From contig NZ_NKFP01000006.1 in the NCBI RefSeq assembly GCF_002215035.1, forward strand, positions 261,083 through 325,082: a stretch of DNA of 64,000 nucleotides. The letters run 5' to 3'. This stretch comes from Leptolyngbya ohadii IS1. GTDB lineage: Bacteria > Cyanobacteriota > Cyanobacteriia > Elainellales > Elainellaceae. Every line of letters begins with the position of its first letter. Positions within the stretch are counted from its first letter, which is position 1. The translations under genes were made by a program, and so were the position numbers. A model generated the notes under the pieces. That model saw nothing but the letters and a program-made list of their open reading frames with translations. It was not told the origin of the DNA and ran no database searches. Positions 1-9,322 of the stretch are shown piece after piece.

Positions 1-611
1 GCCAGTTCTTTTGCAATGTCCATCAGCTTGTCAATAATCTTCTGATTTTTCTCATTGCGAGTACCGTAGAGCCGTGCTGAAAACACTGTAATAATTTCCA
101 TAATATCTTCAGCAATATCGTCCTCAAAGTCTTCCAGCGAATTGATATTCATGATCACCACTTGCGTCTGAAAGTTTTCGCAGAGGGCAAATATAAGATC
201 TACACCAAATCGCAGCAATCGATCGCGGTTTGTCATCACCAGTCGTTCCACATCGCCATCACAAATTCGCTGAATCAGCCTTCGTAAGCCGCTTTTGTGG
301 TAGTTCACTCCAGAACCCAGATCTTGAATTAGCTCAAAGTCCCAGCCATGAGTGGTGCAGAACGAGTGCAGATGGTTAATTTGCTCCTTGAGGTCTTTCT
401 TCTGACTATGATGGGATACTCTGGCGTAGGCGATCGTGACCCGCTCAGAACGGCTTTTGTGGGGCACCAGTTCCCGGAGTTGTGCCATATCGTATCTGCG
501 GTGTCCTGATGGCGTGCGCTCAACGGTAATTTTGCCAGCCGCTTCCCAACGGCGCAGCGTATCGCGAGATACCCCCAATTCTGATGCCGCCCGACCAATT
601 CCAACTTTCAT
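1..611 (-). CDS. IS607-family serine recombinase (TnpA), truncated by window edge
   Basis: Reading the minus strand from an ATG at 611 gives about 203 codons open to base 1, so the C-terminus lies outside the window. The N-terminus is a MerR-like helix-turn-helix (VSRDTLRRWEAAGKI, then a TPSGHRRY wing). A serine-recombinase domain follows, with YARVSHHSQKKDL holding the candidate nucleophile serine and TNRDRLLRFG the conserved arginine-rich motif. This order (HTH, then a small resolvase domain) is the IS607 TnpA signature. A partner tnpB would be expected beyond the left edge, which I cannot see. I found no clear element terminus upstream of 611. The family call is firm; whether the element is complete is unknown. 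Confidence 0.85.
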   Translation of the reverse strand, partial: MKVGIGRAASELGVSRDTLRRWEAAGKITVERTPSGHRRYDMAQLRELVPHKSRSERVTIAYARVSHHSQKKDLKEQINHLHSFCTTHGWDFELIQDLGSGVNYHKSGLRRLIQRICDGDVERLVMTNRDRLLRFGVDLIFALCENFQTQVVIMNINSLEDFEDDIAEDIMEIITVFSARLYGTRNEKNQKIIDKLMDIAKEL

Positions 612-897
612 AACCTCTCTCAGCAAGCCTTTTAGTGCAGCATAGCTTACTAAAGCTGCATAGGTTTGCATAGATTAGTGTTCTATCCTAGGAGGTATAT
701 ATTTGGATAGATCTAACCCTTTAAAGCGGTTTTTGCAGTTGAAATCCCCGCAAATTATCAAATGATTTGAAGGTTTTTTGAAAATAAAAATACTTGCCGT
801 CCCCAGCAGACAAAACTATACAAGCAGAGGTTTTATCAACCCCTTGGCTGGATTCTCTAAAAGTCTCCCTCATTGAGGTGTAGGAACCCTAAGAACC
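612..897. other. Intergenic region between recombinase and kinase operon
   Basis: AT-rich spacer of 286 bp between the recombinase start (minus strand, reading left) and the 3' end of the kinase gene. It probably holds the recombinase promoter and the IS607-like element end. I see no ORF, RNA gene or clear hairpin terminator. Confidence 0.4.
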
Positions 898-2058
898 TTA
901 AGACAACGCGATCGACAACGTGACATGAACCGTTATTTCCTGCTGATAAATACTGGAAATGGTGAGTTGTCCCCCCCATAGCTCGACCACCTTTTTCACA
1001 ATTTCTAGCCCCAATCCCATTCCTTGCTGTTCATATTTTTCTCGTTCAAACTGCATCAGGGCACCAACCCTGGCAATTTGTTCGTCGGTCATGCCCCGTC
1101 CAAGGTTACAAATCCAGAGGTGAAATATTCCGTCCTGACATTCACCCTTCAGAATGACTGGCGTGTTGGGCTGAGAGAACTTGAATGCATTCTCAACCAG
1201 CTCATCCGCTAGCAGCTGGAGATGTTCAAAAGAAACCTTTACATTAGCCTCTTCAAGTTTGCAGGTGAGATCTTCAGCACGTCCCATAACCTGGGCGATC
1301 GCCCTTGCCCGCTCAGCCACAATGCTACTACAGGAAATCTGATCCTCTCCCTTGCCGCTATTGGAAACCTGTTGAAGATCCAGCGCGGCGATTTCCAGAC
1401 GGCAGTAGTGTAAAAACCTTTGAGTTAATTTATTTAATCGACAGCTTGAGCTGTGCAGGATGCCCAATAACTCATCCAGGATTTCAGATTCTAAGCCCAT
1501 CTGATGAATTTCATGCATCAAAAAGTTGACTGCTCCCAACATACCGCTGAGGGGAGTCTTGAGTTCATGACCCAGTTTGGCAGTAATATTACCGCGTAGC
1601 TCTTGCAGATTGTCTTTGAGAAGAAATATCGTTCTCTGCTGGAATTGGGATAACGATTGAATTTGATCATATTGGCGTTTAATTCGCAGCATGGAATGAA
1701 TTCGAGCAGACAATTCCAACCGATTCACAGGCTTGCTGATGAAATCATCGGCTCCAGCCTCCAGGCAACGGGCAAGGTCTTCCTTAGCATTGAGGGCAGT
1801 CACCATAATGATGGGAATCGCCGCCCATTTCGGCATGGCTTTGATCTTTTGGCAAACCTGTATCCCGTCAAGTTCAGGCATCATGACATCCAGCAGGATC
1901 AGATCCGGTTGAAACAGGTCTAGTGAGTCGATCGCTTCTGCTCCATTGGAAGCATAGTGCAGGGTATAGGGCAGATTGGACAGCAAAAGTTCAACTACAT
2001 CAAAGTTATCTGTTTCGTCATCGACAATCAGAATAGAAGTCGTCGTTGTGGGATTCAT
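898..2058 (-). CDS. Response regulator-histidine kinase hybrid
   Basis: 386 residues. An N-terminal receiver domain (about 8-125) has the acidic pair DD near residue 13, phospho-acceptor Asp57 in LILLDVMMPELDG, and Lys109 in SKPVNR. A HisKA segment has His164 in KLGHELKTPLSG. The HATPase_c domain shows an N-box (ADELVENAFKF) and GMGLGLEIVKK. The receiver-first order is common in cyanobacterial cytoplasmic kinases, and there is no transmembrane segment. It lies 62 bp downstream of the large multisensor kinase on the same strand, so the two are probably one operon, and its receiver may take phosphate from that kinase. The signal and output are unknown. Confidence 0.88.
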   Translation of the reverse strand: MNPTTTTSILIVDDETDNFDVVELLLSNLPYTLHYASNGAEAIDSLDLFQPDLILLDVMMPELDGIQVCQKIKAMPKWAAIPIIMVTALNAKEDLARCLEAGADDFISKPVNRLELSARIHSMLRIKRQYDQIQSLSQFQQRTIFLLKDNLQELRGNITAKLGHELKTPLSGMLGAVNFLMHEIHQMGLESEILDELLGILHSSSCRLNKLTQRFLHYCRLEIAALDLQQVSNSGKGEDQISCSSIVAERARAIAQVMGRAEDLTCKLEEANVKVSFEHLQLLADELVENAFKFSQPNTPVILKGECQDGIFHLWICNLGRGMTDEQIARVGALMQFEREKYEQQGMGLGLEIVKKVVELWGGQLTISSIYQQEITVHVTLSIALS

Positions 2059-2120
2059 TATTTCTAGCGATTTCTGGCGTGATTATTTCTAAAATTCAGC
2101 GCTGGCAGGGATAGCGCCTA

Positions 2121-5100
2121 CTAGGCATAAACCGATTCTGAGGGCTGCTTCGATGCTAAAAGCGCCTGGATCACCGTAATTAAGTGTCTGAGTTTGACAG
2201 GCTTCATCAAGTAATCATTGGCTCCAGCAGCCAGACACCGCTCCCGATCGCCTTTCATCGCAAGGGCAGTGAGGGCAACAATCGGGACGTGCGCCAGGTC
2301 AGGATCACGACGAATATGCTGCATGGCTTCCAGACCATCCATTCCCGGCATTTGAATGTCCATCACAATTAAGTCCGGTTTTGCAGACTGCCCCAGGGCG
2401 ATCGCTTCCAGACCATTCTTGACCAGCAGCACGCGATAGCCTTTGACTTTCAGGTAGCTTGAAATTGTACTGATATTGGCTTCGTTATCCTCTGCCAGCA
2501 GGATCAGGGGAGATTCTTTCGGGTCGAAATGGCTCGACTCAATATAAATTTCAGCATCAGTCTCAAATGTAGGAGACGCGGTAGAAACGGCGCATGGCAG
2601 CTCGATGGTAAAGCAGCTTCCAGCATCCACTTTGCTCGTGACGCTAACCTTCCCGCCGTGAAGCTCCACAATCCGTTTGACGAGGGCAAGTCCCAGCCCC
2701 GTGCCTTCGTATTTGCGATTGAGGGCACTATCAATTTGAATGAAGGGCTGAAACAGCTTGTGGAGATGGTCTGGAGAAATCCCAATACCCGTATCGGTAA
2801 TGGCAATGTGCAAAAAGCTGTGGGGCGTAGCTGTCGCAGAATCCGCTGCAAAATCCGCCGCAGAATTTGTGCCGTTTGGGGTGTACAGGACTTGAGGATA
2901 GCTTACCTCCAGCGTGACCTGTCCTCCTTCAGGGGTAAACTTCACCGCGTTTGTCAGTAGGTTAATCAGAACCTGGCGGATGCGTCGCTCATCGACCAAC
3001 AAATAGGGCAGATAGGGTGCGAGTTTAACCGCTAGCCGAATGCTTTTTTTCAGCGCTTCCTGCTTAATAAACGCCAGGCTGGATTGAACCAGGGACGAAA
3101 CCGCAGTGGCAGTGCAGTCAAATTCCAGTTGACCCGCTTCAATTTTGGCAACATCTAAAATGTCGTTAATTAACTCCAGCAGGTGAGAACCGCTCCGCTC
3201 GATCGTACTCAGCGCCTTAATTTGCTGCTGGTTGATTTCGCCAAAGATAGTCTCCAGTAAGCCTTCCGTCATCCCCAGAATCGCGTTGAGCGGAGTTCGC
3301 AGTTCATGGCTCATATTGGCAAGAAACTCATCTTTGAGCCGGGTAGCCCGCGCCAATCCTTCATTCGAGATAGCAAGCTGGTGATTGCGCTCGGTGAGTT
3401 GCTGCTGTGCCTGCTGTCGTTCCGTGAGTTCCTGCTGGAGCCGCTTGAATAAGCTGGCTTGCTGGATCGCCACAGCTAACTGGTTGGCAATTTGCTGTAA
3501 AAGCTGGGCTTCAGATTCTTGCCAGACGCGCTTTTCTCGACAGGCATGAACCACCAAAATGCCCCACAGCTTGTTAGCTTCTCCAGGAGCGACCCAGCGA
3601 TGATTTTCCCCCGCGTAGATGTCTTGCAAAATCGGTGCAACAATTTTGGACTGAATTTGCCCTACCACCGCATATTCCACCAGGCAATCTGTCCAAAGAT
3701 CGTGCATCACATCGGGAACAATCCGAGGCTTACCCTGCCAGTAGGACTCAAGAATGTCTTGCGACCAGGTTTCGTTTTCCCAGTGCTGGTCTTTCAGCTT
3801 CGCAAATTCAGAGCATACGGCTTCCTCAACAATTTGGCTTTTACCGTCGGGAAAGAGCTGGAAAACGATGGCGCGATCGCTTTGCAGCACATCTTTCACC
3901 TGTTGGGCGACCGTTGCCAAAATTTCGTTGAGGTCTAGCGATTCGCGGATGCGTTGAACGATAGCCCCTAACGCCTGCTGATGACGGAGCTGAAGAGCAA
4001 TTTCTGCCTCTGCCTGCTGGCGCACCACCAGTTCCGACTGAATCTTGTCGTAGAGACTGGCTTGCTGAATCGCGATCGCCAACTGGTTTGCCAGCTGTTG
4101 AGTCAGGTCAATTTCTGCCAATTGCCAGTGCCGGGGTGCAGCACACTGATGAATACACAGTAGACCCCATAACTGCTCAGCGCAAAGCAACGGCATGATC
4201 AGATTAGCCCGCACCTGAAACTGAGCCAGAATATCGCTATGGCAAGGTTTAAGACCATTCCCGTAGATATCATCAATGGCATGAAAGCGACCTTTGGCAT
4301 AGAGACTTGAATAGTTTTCGCCAAAGCAATGGTCATGCACTCGTACCGCAACCACGGAGGGAAATTCACCCACTACAGACTCCGCAACGAATTCGCCATC
4401 ATCAAAGTTAGAGTCAGGACAGAACCGAAAAATACCAACCCGATCGGCTTGCAAAACCTGGCGAATCTCCTCACAAGCTGTCTCAAAGATCGTTTGGAGA
4501 TTGAGCGATTGGCGAATCCGCTGGCTGATTTCTCGCAGCAACGTTTCTTGAGTCGCCTGCTGACGAATTGTTTCTCTGGCTTGCCTGCGATCGCCGATCT
4601 CTTTAAGTTTCAGAAGATTCAGGGCGTGCAGCAAACTGGCATGGGTCACAACTCCAACCAAGTGGCTGTGTTCATCCACGATCGGCAAATGGCAAACACC
4701 GTGCTGCTCAAGCAGCTGAGCTGTATCCAGTAAGCTGGTAAAGGCAGATTCCTTCAGGGTTAAAACGGGTTGGGACATCACCTGGCGCACAGACTGGCGT
4801 TCCCAGGAAGAACCTTGAGCAACCAGGCAAATCACGTCCTGCTCAGTTAATATGCCGATGACCTGCCTGTTTTCCATCACCACCGCGTAGATCGATCGCT
4901 CTGCTGAGAAACCCTTTAGCCGCTGCTGTTTCTGCCGTCGTGTCACAGGACGAGATGAACTAGCATGGCTCATCTGGCTCATCTGGCTCATCTGGGCGAT
5001 CGCTGTCGCCACTGTTATATCCGGTGAGAGGATGAGGGAATTGGGGACAACGGCAGCCTCTAGCGCTGATAATTCTGACGAGGCATTAAAGTCGGGCATC

Positions 5101-5147
5101 AGGGGAACACACTGAGCAGAACATCTATAGATTTCCCGCAATAGCAT
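2121..5147 (-). CDS. CBS-GAF-GAF multisensor hybrid histidine kinase
   Basis: 1008 residues with no obvious membrane segment, so cytoplasmic. Order: a CBS pair (about 30-170; GILTEQDVI and GVVTHASLL turns), a GAF domain (about 205-365), a second GAF domain (about 395-565), a coiled linker, HisKA with His614 in NMSHELRTPLNA, HATPase_c (GTGLGLALVKRIVELHGG), and a C-terminal receiver with Asp930 in DLIVMDIQMPGMDG. CBS pairs usually bind adenine nucleotides; neither GAF domain was tested for a chromophore-binding Cys. Its receiver could phosphorelay to the downstream gene at 898-2058. The start is uncertain: ATG at 5147 or at 5099 (MPDFNASS), neither with a strong ribosome site. A 9 bp tandem repeat encodes MSQMSQMS near residue 55. 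Confidence 0.85.
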   Translation of the reverse strand: MLLREIYRCSAQCVPLMPDFNASSELSALEAAVVPNSLILSPDITVATAIAQMSQMSQMSHASSSRPVTRRQKQQRLKGFSAERSIYAVVMENRQVIGILTEQDVICLVAQGSSWERQSVRQVMSQPVLTLKESAFTSLLDTAQLLEQHGVCHLPIVDEHSHLVGVVTHASLLHALNLLKLKEIGDRRQARETIRQQATQETLLREISQRIRQSLNLQTIFETACEEIRQVLQADRVGIFRFCPDSNFDDGEFVAESVVGEFPSVVAVRVHDHCFGENYSSLYAKGRFHAIDDIYGNGLKPCHSDILAQFQVRANLIMPLLCAEQLWGLLCIHQCAAPRHWQLAEIDLTQQLANQLAIAIQQASLYDKIQSELVVRQQAEAEIALQLRHQQALGAIVQRIRESLDLNEILATVAQQVKDVLQSDRAIVFQLFPDGKSQIVEEAVCSEFAKLKDQHWENETWSQDILESYWQGKPRIVPDVMHDLWTDCLVEYAVVGQIQSKIVAPILQDIYAGENHRWVAPGEANKLWGILVVHACREKRVWQESEAQLLQQIANQLAVAIQQASLFKRLQQELTERQQAQQQLTERNHQLAISNEGLARATRLKDEFLANMSHELRTPLNAILGMTEGLLETIFGEINQQQIKALSTIERSGSHLLELINDILDVAKIEAGQLEFDCTATAVSSLVQSSLAFIKQEALKKSIRLAVKLAPYLPYLLVDERRIRQVLINLLTNAVKFTPEGGQVTLEVSYPQVLYTPNGTNSAADFAADSATATPHSFLHIAITDTGIGISPDHLHKLFQPFIQIDSALNRKYEGTGLGLALVKRIVELHGGKVSVTSKVDAGSCFTIELPCAVSTASPTFETDAEIYIESSHFDPKESPLILLAEDNEANISTISSYLKVKGYRVLLVKNGLEAIALGQSAKPDLIVMDIQMPGMDGLEAMQHIRRDPDLAHVPIVALTALAMKGDRERCLAAGANDYLMKPVKLRHLITVIQALLASKQPSESVYA

Positions 5148-5376
5148 CTATAGACTCAGCAAGGGGAAATAAGCTAAAAACCTGGCTATGCCTGTTTTCC
5201 CAACTTCAGAAAAGTCACCCAAAAGTCACTAAAAGGAAAAGCCATCAAAAAGCCGTCTACCCCTTTAGGAAAATAGACGACCTGATAAAATCTTCAAAAG
5301 TAAAATAAACTGATGATCCGCAAGTTAAGCTTGGCTGCTAACCCTTCATGTTCACTTTCAGGCGGTATCAATCGGA

Positions 5377-5868
5377 TTAGAAGGGAATTTCGTCGTAGTC
5401 TACCGGGTCGGCGACGGGGGCAGCGTAGGCAGGAGGTTTGCTGGACTCCGGTCTGGATGCTTTACCGACGGCAGGCTTAACGGTAGGAGTTGCTGGAGGA
5501 GCCGCTGGGGGTGCTGTGGGGGGGGTCGTCGCGGGCGTGCTGGCAACAGTGGTCAGGGTGGCATCGGCATTGACACGATGAATTCGCTGCGCGGTGAGTT
5601 CTGCCCGCTTTTCCTTGAAGCCTTCCTGACGATCGATCAGATTCATGCCGAGCCGTCCTTCCACGATGATCTTGTCGCCCTCGTGATAGCTTTGCTGGAT
5701 TTCCTGTGCCAGATTGCCCCAGCCCACAACTTTCAGCTTGGAAGGTGGATCGTCGTCCCGCAGTCCCGGAAACTGCACCCACATTTCTGCTACGGGGGTC
5801 TGGTTATCCGGCGTATAGCGCAACTGCGGATCTTGCGTCACTTCAGCCATCAAAATGCAGTTATTCAT
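5377..5868 (-). CDS. ssb: Single-stranded DNA-binding protein
   Basis: 163 residues. The N-terminal OB fold (about 1-105) begins MNNCILMAEVTQDPQLRYT and carries the core VVGWGNLAQEI and KIIVEGRLGM. A Pro/Ala/Thr-rich disordered linker follows (about 106-155), then the acidic tip DYDEIPF, the peptide by which bacterial SSB recruits replication and repair partners. Length and tip fit cyanobacterial SSB, which coats single-stranded DNA in replication, recombination and repair. It stands alone between the kinase operon and the nucleotidyltransferase gene. Confidence 0.93.
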   Translation of the reverse strand: MNNCILMAEVTQDPQLRYTPDNQTPVAEMWVQFPGLRDDDPPSKLKVVGWGNLAQEIQQSYHEGDKIIVEGRLGMNLIDRQEGFKEKRAELTAQRIHRVNADATLTTVASTPATTPPTAPPAAPPATPTVKPAVGKASRPESSKPPAYAAPVADPVDYDEIPF

Positions 5869-5976
5869 AGGTCAGCAGGCTCCTGACTGTACAAATGTAT
5901 TACTTCGGGTTACTATCCTACTTTAAACCACCAAAATCCAGATTGGTATAGAAAATTTGTGGATGGGTAGATGAGT

Positions 5977-6055
5977 AGGGGGCAGGGGAGCAGGGGTTAA
6001 AGCTAGCATTCCTTGGAAGATTTCTTGTGGGGTGGGTATCTTGCCCGCCCAGTGC
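5977..6055. repeat. Low-complexity GGGGAGCA tract and GC-rich dispersed motif
   Basis: The spacer downstream of the nucleotidyltransferase gene holds a GGGGAGCAGGGG-type tract (5977-5997), which recurs at 41411, 44311, 59781 and 60845. A hairpin-prone motif (GGTGGGTATCTTGCCCGCC, near 6033-6051) follows. A related motif, TGGGCGTCTCGCCCG, is near 41550. Both look like dispersed intergenic repeats. Confidence 0.6.
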
Positions 6056-6111
6056 AACATTGCTCACTCTAACCAGGACAGGCAATCCCCAACTTCTGGG
6101 AAAGCAGGGGG

Positions 6112-8682
6112 TTATTCGACGAGATCCATGAGGTCGATCGGGCGATCGTCCTGACTGTGAACGTGATCGACAAATTCCTGGACGTAGGCGCGGTATTCGC
6201 GGAGGGTTTCGTCTACCCAGTTGCGATCGTAGCTGTCGGCGTAGAGGTGGACGAGGGGTTCGCCAGCGTCGGGGAGGAGTAGCACCCAGCTTTCGCGATC
6301 GGGGCTGAAGATTTTTACGCCATCGGTAAGGTCGAGGGGGCTATTGGAACGGGTTTCGACGAGGTGACGCATCAGTGCCCCTTTGGCTGCCCAGGGACAG
6401 CGGACAGTGATGGAGCGATGGCAGACACGCGGTAGTTCTGCCCGAATTTGTCCTAGAGTGCGGGGAGGACGGTAGGCATCCTGCTGATGCAGAGAGAGCA
6501 GTTCCAGCAGTTTGGCGATGCAGAACATGGCATCATAGCCGGGGTGCATTTGAGGAAAGATAAATCCGGTGTCGCCGCTGCCGCCCAGAACCACGTTTGG
6601 ATTGGTGTGGCAGGCTTCCATCAGGGCAGTCGGATTGGCTTTGGTGCGAATTACTTTACCGTCATGGCGACGGGCAATCTGTTCCACGACGCTGGAGGCA
6701 CTGACGGGGACAACGACCACACTGCGGGGATGCTCCATCAGCATCAGGTGAACCATCAGAGCAGTTAGCATTTCACCGCGAATCGCATTGCCCGACTCGT
6801 CCACTAAAATGAGCTGCTCGCCGTTGGCAGACACCTGCACGCCCATGTTGCCCTTGAGTGCTTCCACCACATGCCCCAACTGACTCAGGAGAGCTTCGCG
6901 ATCGCCGCTGGACGGCACATTATGGCTGAGGCTGGCGTTGAGCACTACAGCATCGCAGCCAAACCGTCCTAGAATCAGGGGCAAAATCGCGCCCGTGACG
7001 GCATAGACGTAATCGATCACGATCTTGTAGTTGCCGTTTCGCATCGCCTCGGCATTGAGCATTCGCTCGAAGCAGGCACTATAGATTTCCGTGGTTTGCG
7101 TCACGGTTGCCACGTTGCCGATCTCCTGGATCTGCGCCCGCCGGAAGTCCTCTTTGAAGTAGGCTCCTTCGATCTTTTTCTCCCGCGCCTTCGAGAGGTT
7201 GATGCCCTTGTGGTCAAAGAATTCGATCAAAATATGATCCGATCGCTCTGGATGGACTCGCACATGAATTCCACCTGCAACCGCCAGGGTGGGCGTCACC
7301 GTCCGGGAAACCGGAATCGCCGTAGCCTCCAGATTTTGTACATTGACCCCCACGGACATCAATCCGGCAATCAGCGATCGGGATACCATGCGGGCGATCG
7401 GACGCTGATCGCGGGACACGACCACCTGGGAACCAAATTTTAGCGTGGAGCCAAAGGCAGCCCCTAAGCGCACCGCAAATTCCGGCGTAATGTCTACATT
7501 TGCCTGCCCGGAAACGCCCCGCTGTCCAAACAGATTCCGATGGGCGGCGTGTCCCCAAATCAAGTTCATGTTCAGGGTGGCTCCTGGCTCAATCCGCTTG
7601 CTGGGCCAGATACGGACATTGGGACTCACCAGCGCTTCTTCGCCGATGGTAGACAGGGAACCCACCACTGCCCCTTCCAAAACGTGCGCCCGTCGATCGA
7701 TTCTGGTGCCCCGTGCGGCAATACAGGCGCGTAGCTGTGCCTCTTCTCCGACAATTACCCCATTCCAGACGATCGGGCGTTTTAGGTCAGCATCTGCGCC
7801 AATAATAGCGTTATCGCCAATCACGGTACCGCCGGAAATTTGAACCCTGGCACCAATGCGGCAGTTATGACCAATGAGAGCGGGGGCTTCCAAACGAGCC
7901 GAGCCGTCGATGTGGGTATTTTGTCCCACCCAGATTCCGGGCGATCGCTCCGCATATTCCAGCTCCAGCTTGATTTTTTGATTCAGGGCAGCGTACTGCG
8001 CCTCACGATAGGCATCCAGATGTCCAATATCGCACCAGTAGCCGGTTGCCACATAGCCGTACATTGGCTCCCCCTTTTCCAGCAGCAGGGGAAATAGGTC
8101 TTTGGAAAAATCGGTTTCCTGGTTGGGCGGCAGGTAGTCCAGCACTTCCGGTTCCAGAATGTAAGTTCCCGTGTTCACCGTGTCGGAGAAGATTTCGCTG
8201 CTGGAGGGCTTTTCCAGGAATCGCTGAATCCGGTGTTCTCCGTCGGTAATCACCACGCCAAATTCCATCGGGTTTGGCACATTGGTGAGAATCAGCGTTG
8301 CCTTCGATCGCCTTTCTTTGTGAAACCGGATTGCCGCCGACAGGTCAAAGTCAGTCATACAGTCGCCGCTGATCACCAGAAAGGTTTCGTCCAGAAGCTC
8401 TGCCACGTTTTTCACGCAGCCTGCTGTTCCAAGGGGCTGGTCTTCCTCCACCGCATAGGTCATCTGCACGCCAAACTCGCTGCCGTCCTGGAAATAGTCG
8501 CGCATCAGGTCGGGCAGGTAGTGGAGCGTCGCAATAACTTCCGTAATATGGTGACGACGCAGCAGATTCACAATATGTTGGGCGATCGGACGATTTAGCA
8601 CCGGAACCATCGGCTTGGGCAGATCACAGGTTAACGGTCTGAGTCGGGTTCCTGACCCCCCTGCCATCAGCACTGCTCTCAT
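6112..8682 (-). CDS. Sugar nucleotidyltransferase fused to a degenerate phosphohexomutase
   Basis: 856 residues from the ATG at 8682, chosen because AAGGAG lies just upstream and MRAVLMAGGSGTRLRPL is the family N-terminus. Residues 1-230 are an NTP-transferase domain (GGSGTRLRPLT, then DLPKPMVPVL, and SGDCMTDFD), about 245-375 left-handed beta-helix repeats, and about 380-840 a phosphomannomutase-like fold. The likely reaction is sugar-1-phosphate plus NTP to NDP-sugar (GDP-mannose or similar) for glycans. The mutase part looks inactive: the phosphoserine loop is GGIHVRVHPE (about 470) instead of TASHNP, the metal loop is SANGEQ (about 618) instead of DGDGDR, and the sugar loop is GGSGDTG (about 700). 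Fusions of this kind are known in cyanobacteria; the substrate is not proven. Confidence 0.82.
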   Translation of the reverse strand: MRAVLMAGGSGTRLRPLTCDLPKPMVPVLNRPIAQHIVNLLRRHHITEVIATLHYLPDLMRDYFQDGSEFGVQMTYAVEEDQPLGTAGCVKNVAELLDETFLVISGDCMTDFDLSAAIRFHKERRSKATLILTNVPNPMEFGVVITDGEHRIQRFLEKPSSSEIFSDTVNTGTYILEPEVLDYLPPNQETDFSKDLFPLLLEKGEPMYGYVATGYWCDIGHLDAYREAQYAALNQKIKLELEYAERSPGIWVGQNTHIDGSARLEAPALIGHNCRIGARVQISGGTVIGDNAIIGADADLKRPIVWNGVIVGEEAQLRACIAARGTRIDRRAHVLEGAVVGSLSTIGEEALVSPNVRIWPSKRIEPGATLNMNLIWGHAAHRNLFGQRGVSGQANVDITPEFAVRLGAAFGSTLKFGSQVVVSRDQRPIARMVSRSLIAGLMSVGVNVQNLEATAIPVSRTVTPTLAVAGGIHVRVHPERSDHILIEFFDHKGINLSKAREKKIEGAYFKEDFRRAQIQEIGNVATVTQTTEIYSACFERMLNAEAMRNGNYKIVIDYVYAVTGAILPLILGRFGCDAVVLNASLSHNVPSSGDREALLSQLGHVVEALKGNMGVQVSANGEQLILVDESGNAIRGEMLTALMVHLMLMEHPRSVVVVPVSASSVVEQIARRHDGKVIRTKANPTALMEACHTNPNVVLGGSGDTGFIFPQMHPGYDAMFCIAKLLELLSLHQQDAYRPPRTLGQIRAELPRVCHRSITVRCPWAAKGALMRHLVETRSNSPLDLTDGVKIFSPDRESWVLLLPDAGEPLVHLYADSYDRNWVDETLREYRAYVQEFVDHVHSQDDRPIDLMDLVE

Positions 8683-9040
8683 AATTTCTCCTTCCTTACT
8701 CCCGCTTAACTCCGTCTTTTTGAGAACTGGCAAATGCGTTGGGCTGCGAACTCGTCTGCCAAATCAGGCTATTCCAGGATGCTGCTGCACTGAGCTATTC
8801 TTGGGCTAATTCACTGGGCTTAATTCACTGGGCTTCCTATCAGTCTCCTACAGTCCATTCGGGTTGAGATGTCCGATGAGAGAGATTCTGAGCTTTACGT
8901 AACAAATGTTTATAATCGCTGAGTGTGAAATTACTCAATCGATCGCTTAAATCGTTAGCTCAAAGGTAATCCTATGGCAGGAGTCCGGCTTGCTGCCCTA
9001 AACTTGAAGGAAAGCTTTAGGTTCAAAAAGCACTCAACCT
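8683..9040. promoter_or_regulatory. Divergent intergenic region
   Basis: About 358 bp between two divergent genes, so it should contain both promoters. AAGGAG just upstream of 8682 is the ribosome site of the nucleotidyltransferase gene. A 14 bp direct repeat (AATTCACTGGGCTT) occurs twice near 8808-8835. No RNA gene is recognisable. Confidence 0.4.
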
Positions 9041-9217
9041 ATGAAACTTTTGGTCTTTCTGGCGATCGTGGTCTATGTAGTCGGCGTAGTGAAGTTCTGG
9101 AACGGCTTTCACCGCACTCATTTTAGCAGCCGCAAGCTTGTCCTTTCCCTGCTGTGGCCCCTGCTGATTTTCAATGCTTCCTATCGGCAAAATTTCCGTC
9201 GTGCCCTGCGCGGGTAA
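9041..9217 (+). CDS. Small membrane protein, 58 residues
   Basis: The frame starts at an ATG (MKLLVFLAIVVYVVGVVKFW), ends at TAA 9215-9217, and encodes 58 residues. Residues 2-19 form one hydrophobic helix and about 33-45 (LVLSLLWPLLIFN) a second; the C-terminus is basic (RQNFRRALRG). I do not recognise a named family. Small two-helix proteins ending in Arg/Lys are common in cyanobacteria, but the function is unknown. The preceding AAGGAAAG near 9010 is too far to be the ribosome site. Codon use resembles the neighbours and includes a HIP1-like GCGATCG, which supports real coding. Confidence 0.6.
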   Translation: MKLLVFLAIVVYVVGVVKFWNGFHRTHFSSRKLVLSLLWPLLIFNASYRQNFRRALRG

Positions 9218-9267
9218 AAATTCCTGAGGAAATTCTCAGCAGCATTCTTTCACCTCCTGGTTTATTG

Positions 9268-9315
9268 ACAATCCCGATTACAATCCCGATTACAATCCCG
9301 ATTACAACCCCAGTT
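9268..9315. repeat. 12 bp tandem repeat (ACAATCCCGATT, four units)
   Basis: Three exact units and a fourth degenerate unit (ACAACCCCAGTT) end 7 bp before the methyltransferase ATG, where a ribosome site would be expected. Copy-number change here could affect translation of the downstream gene; that is inference. Confidence 0.85.
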
Positions 9316-9322
9316 AAAACCT

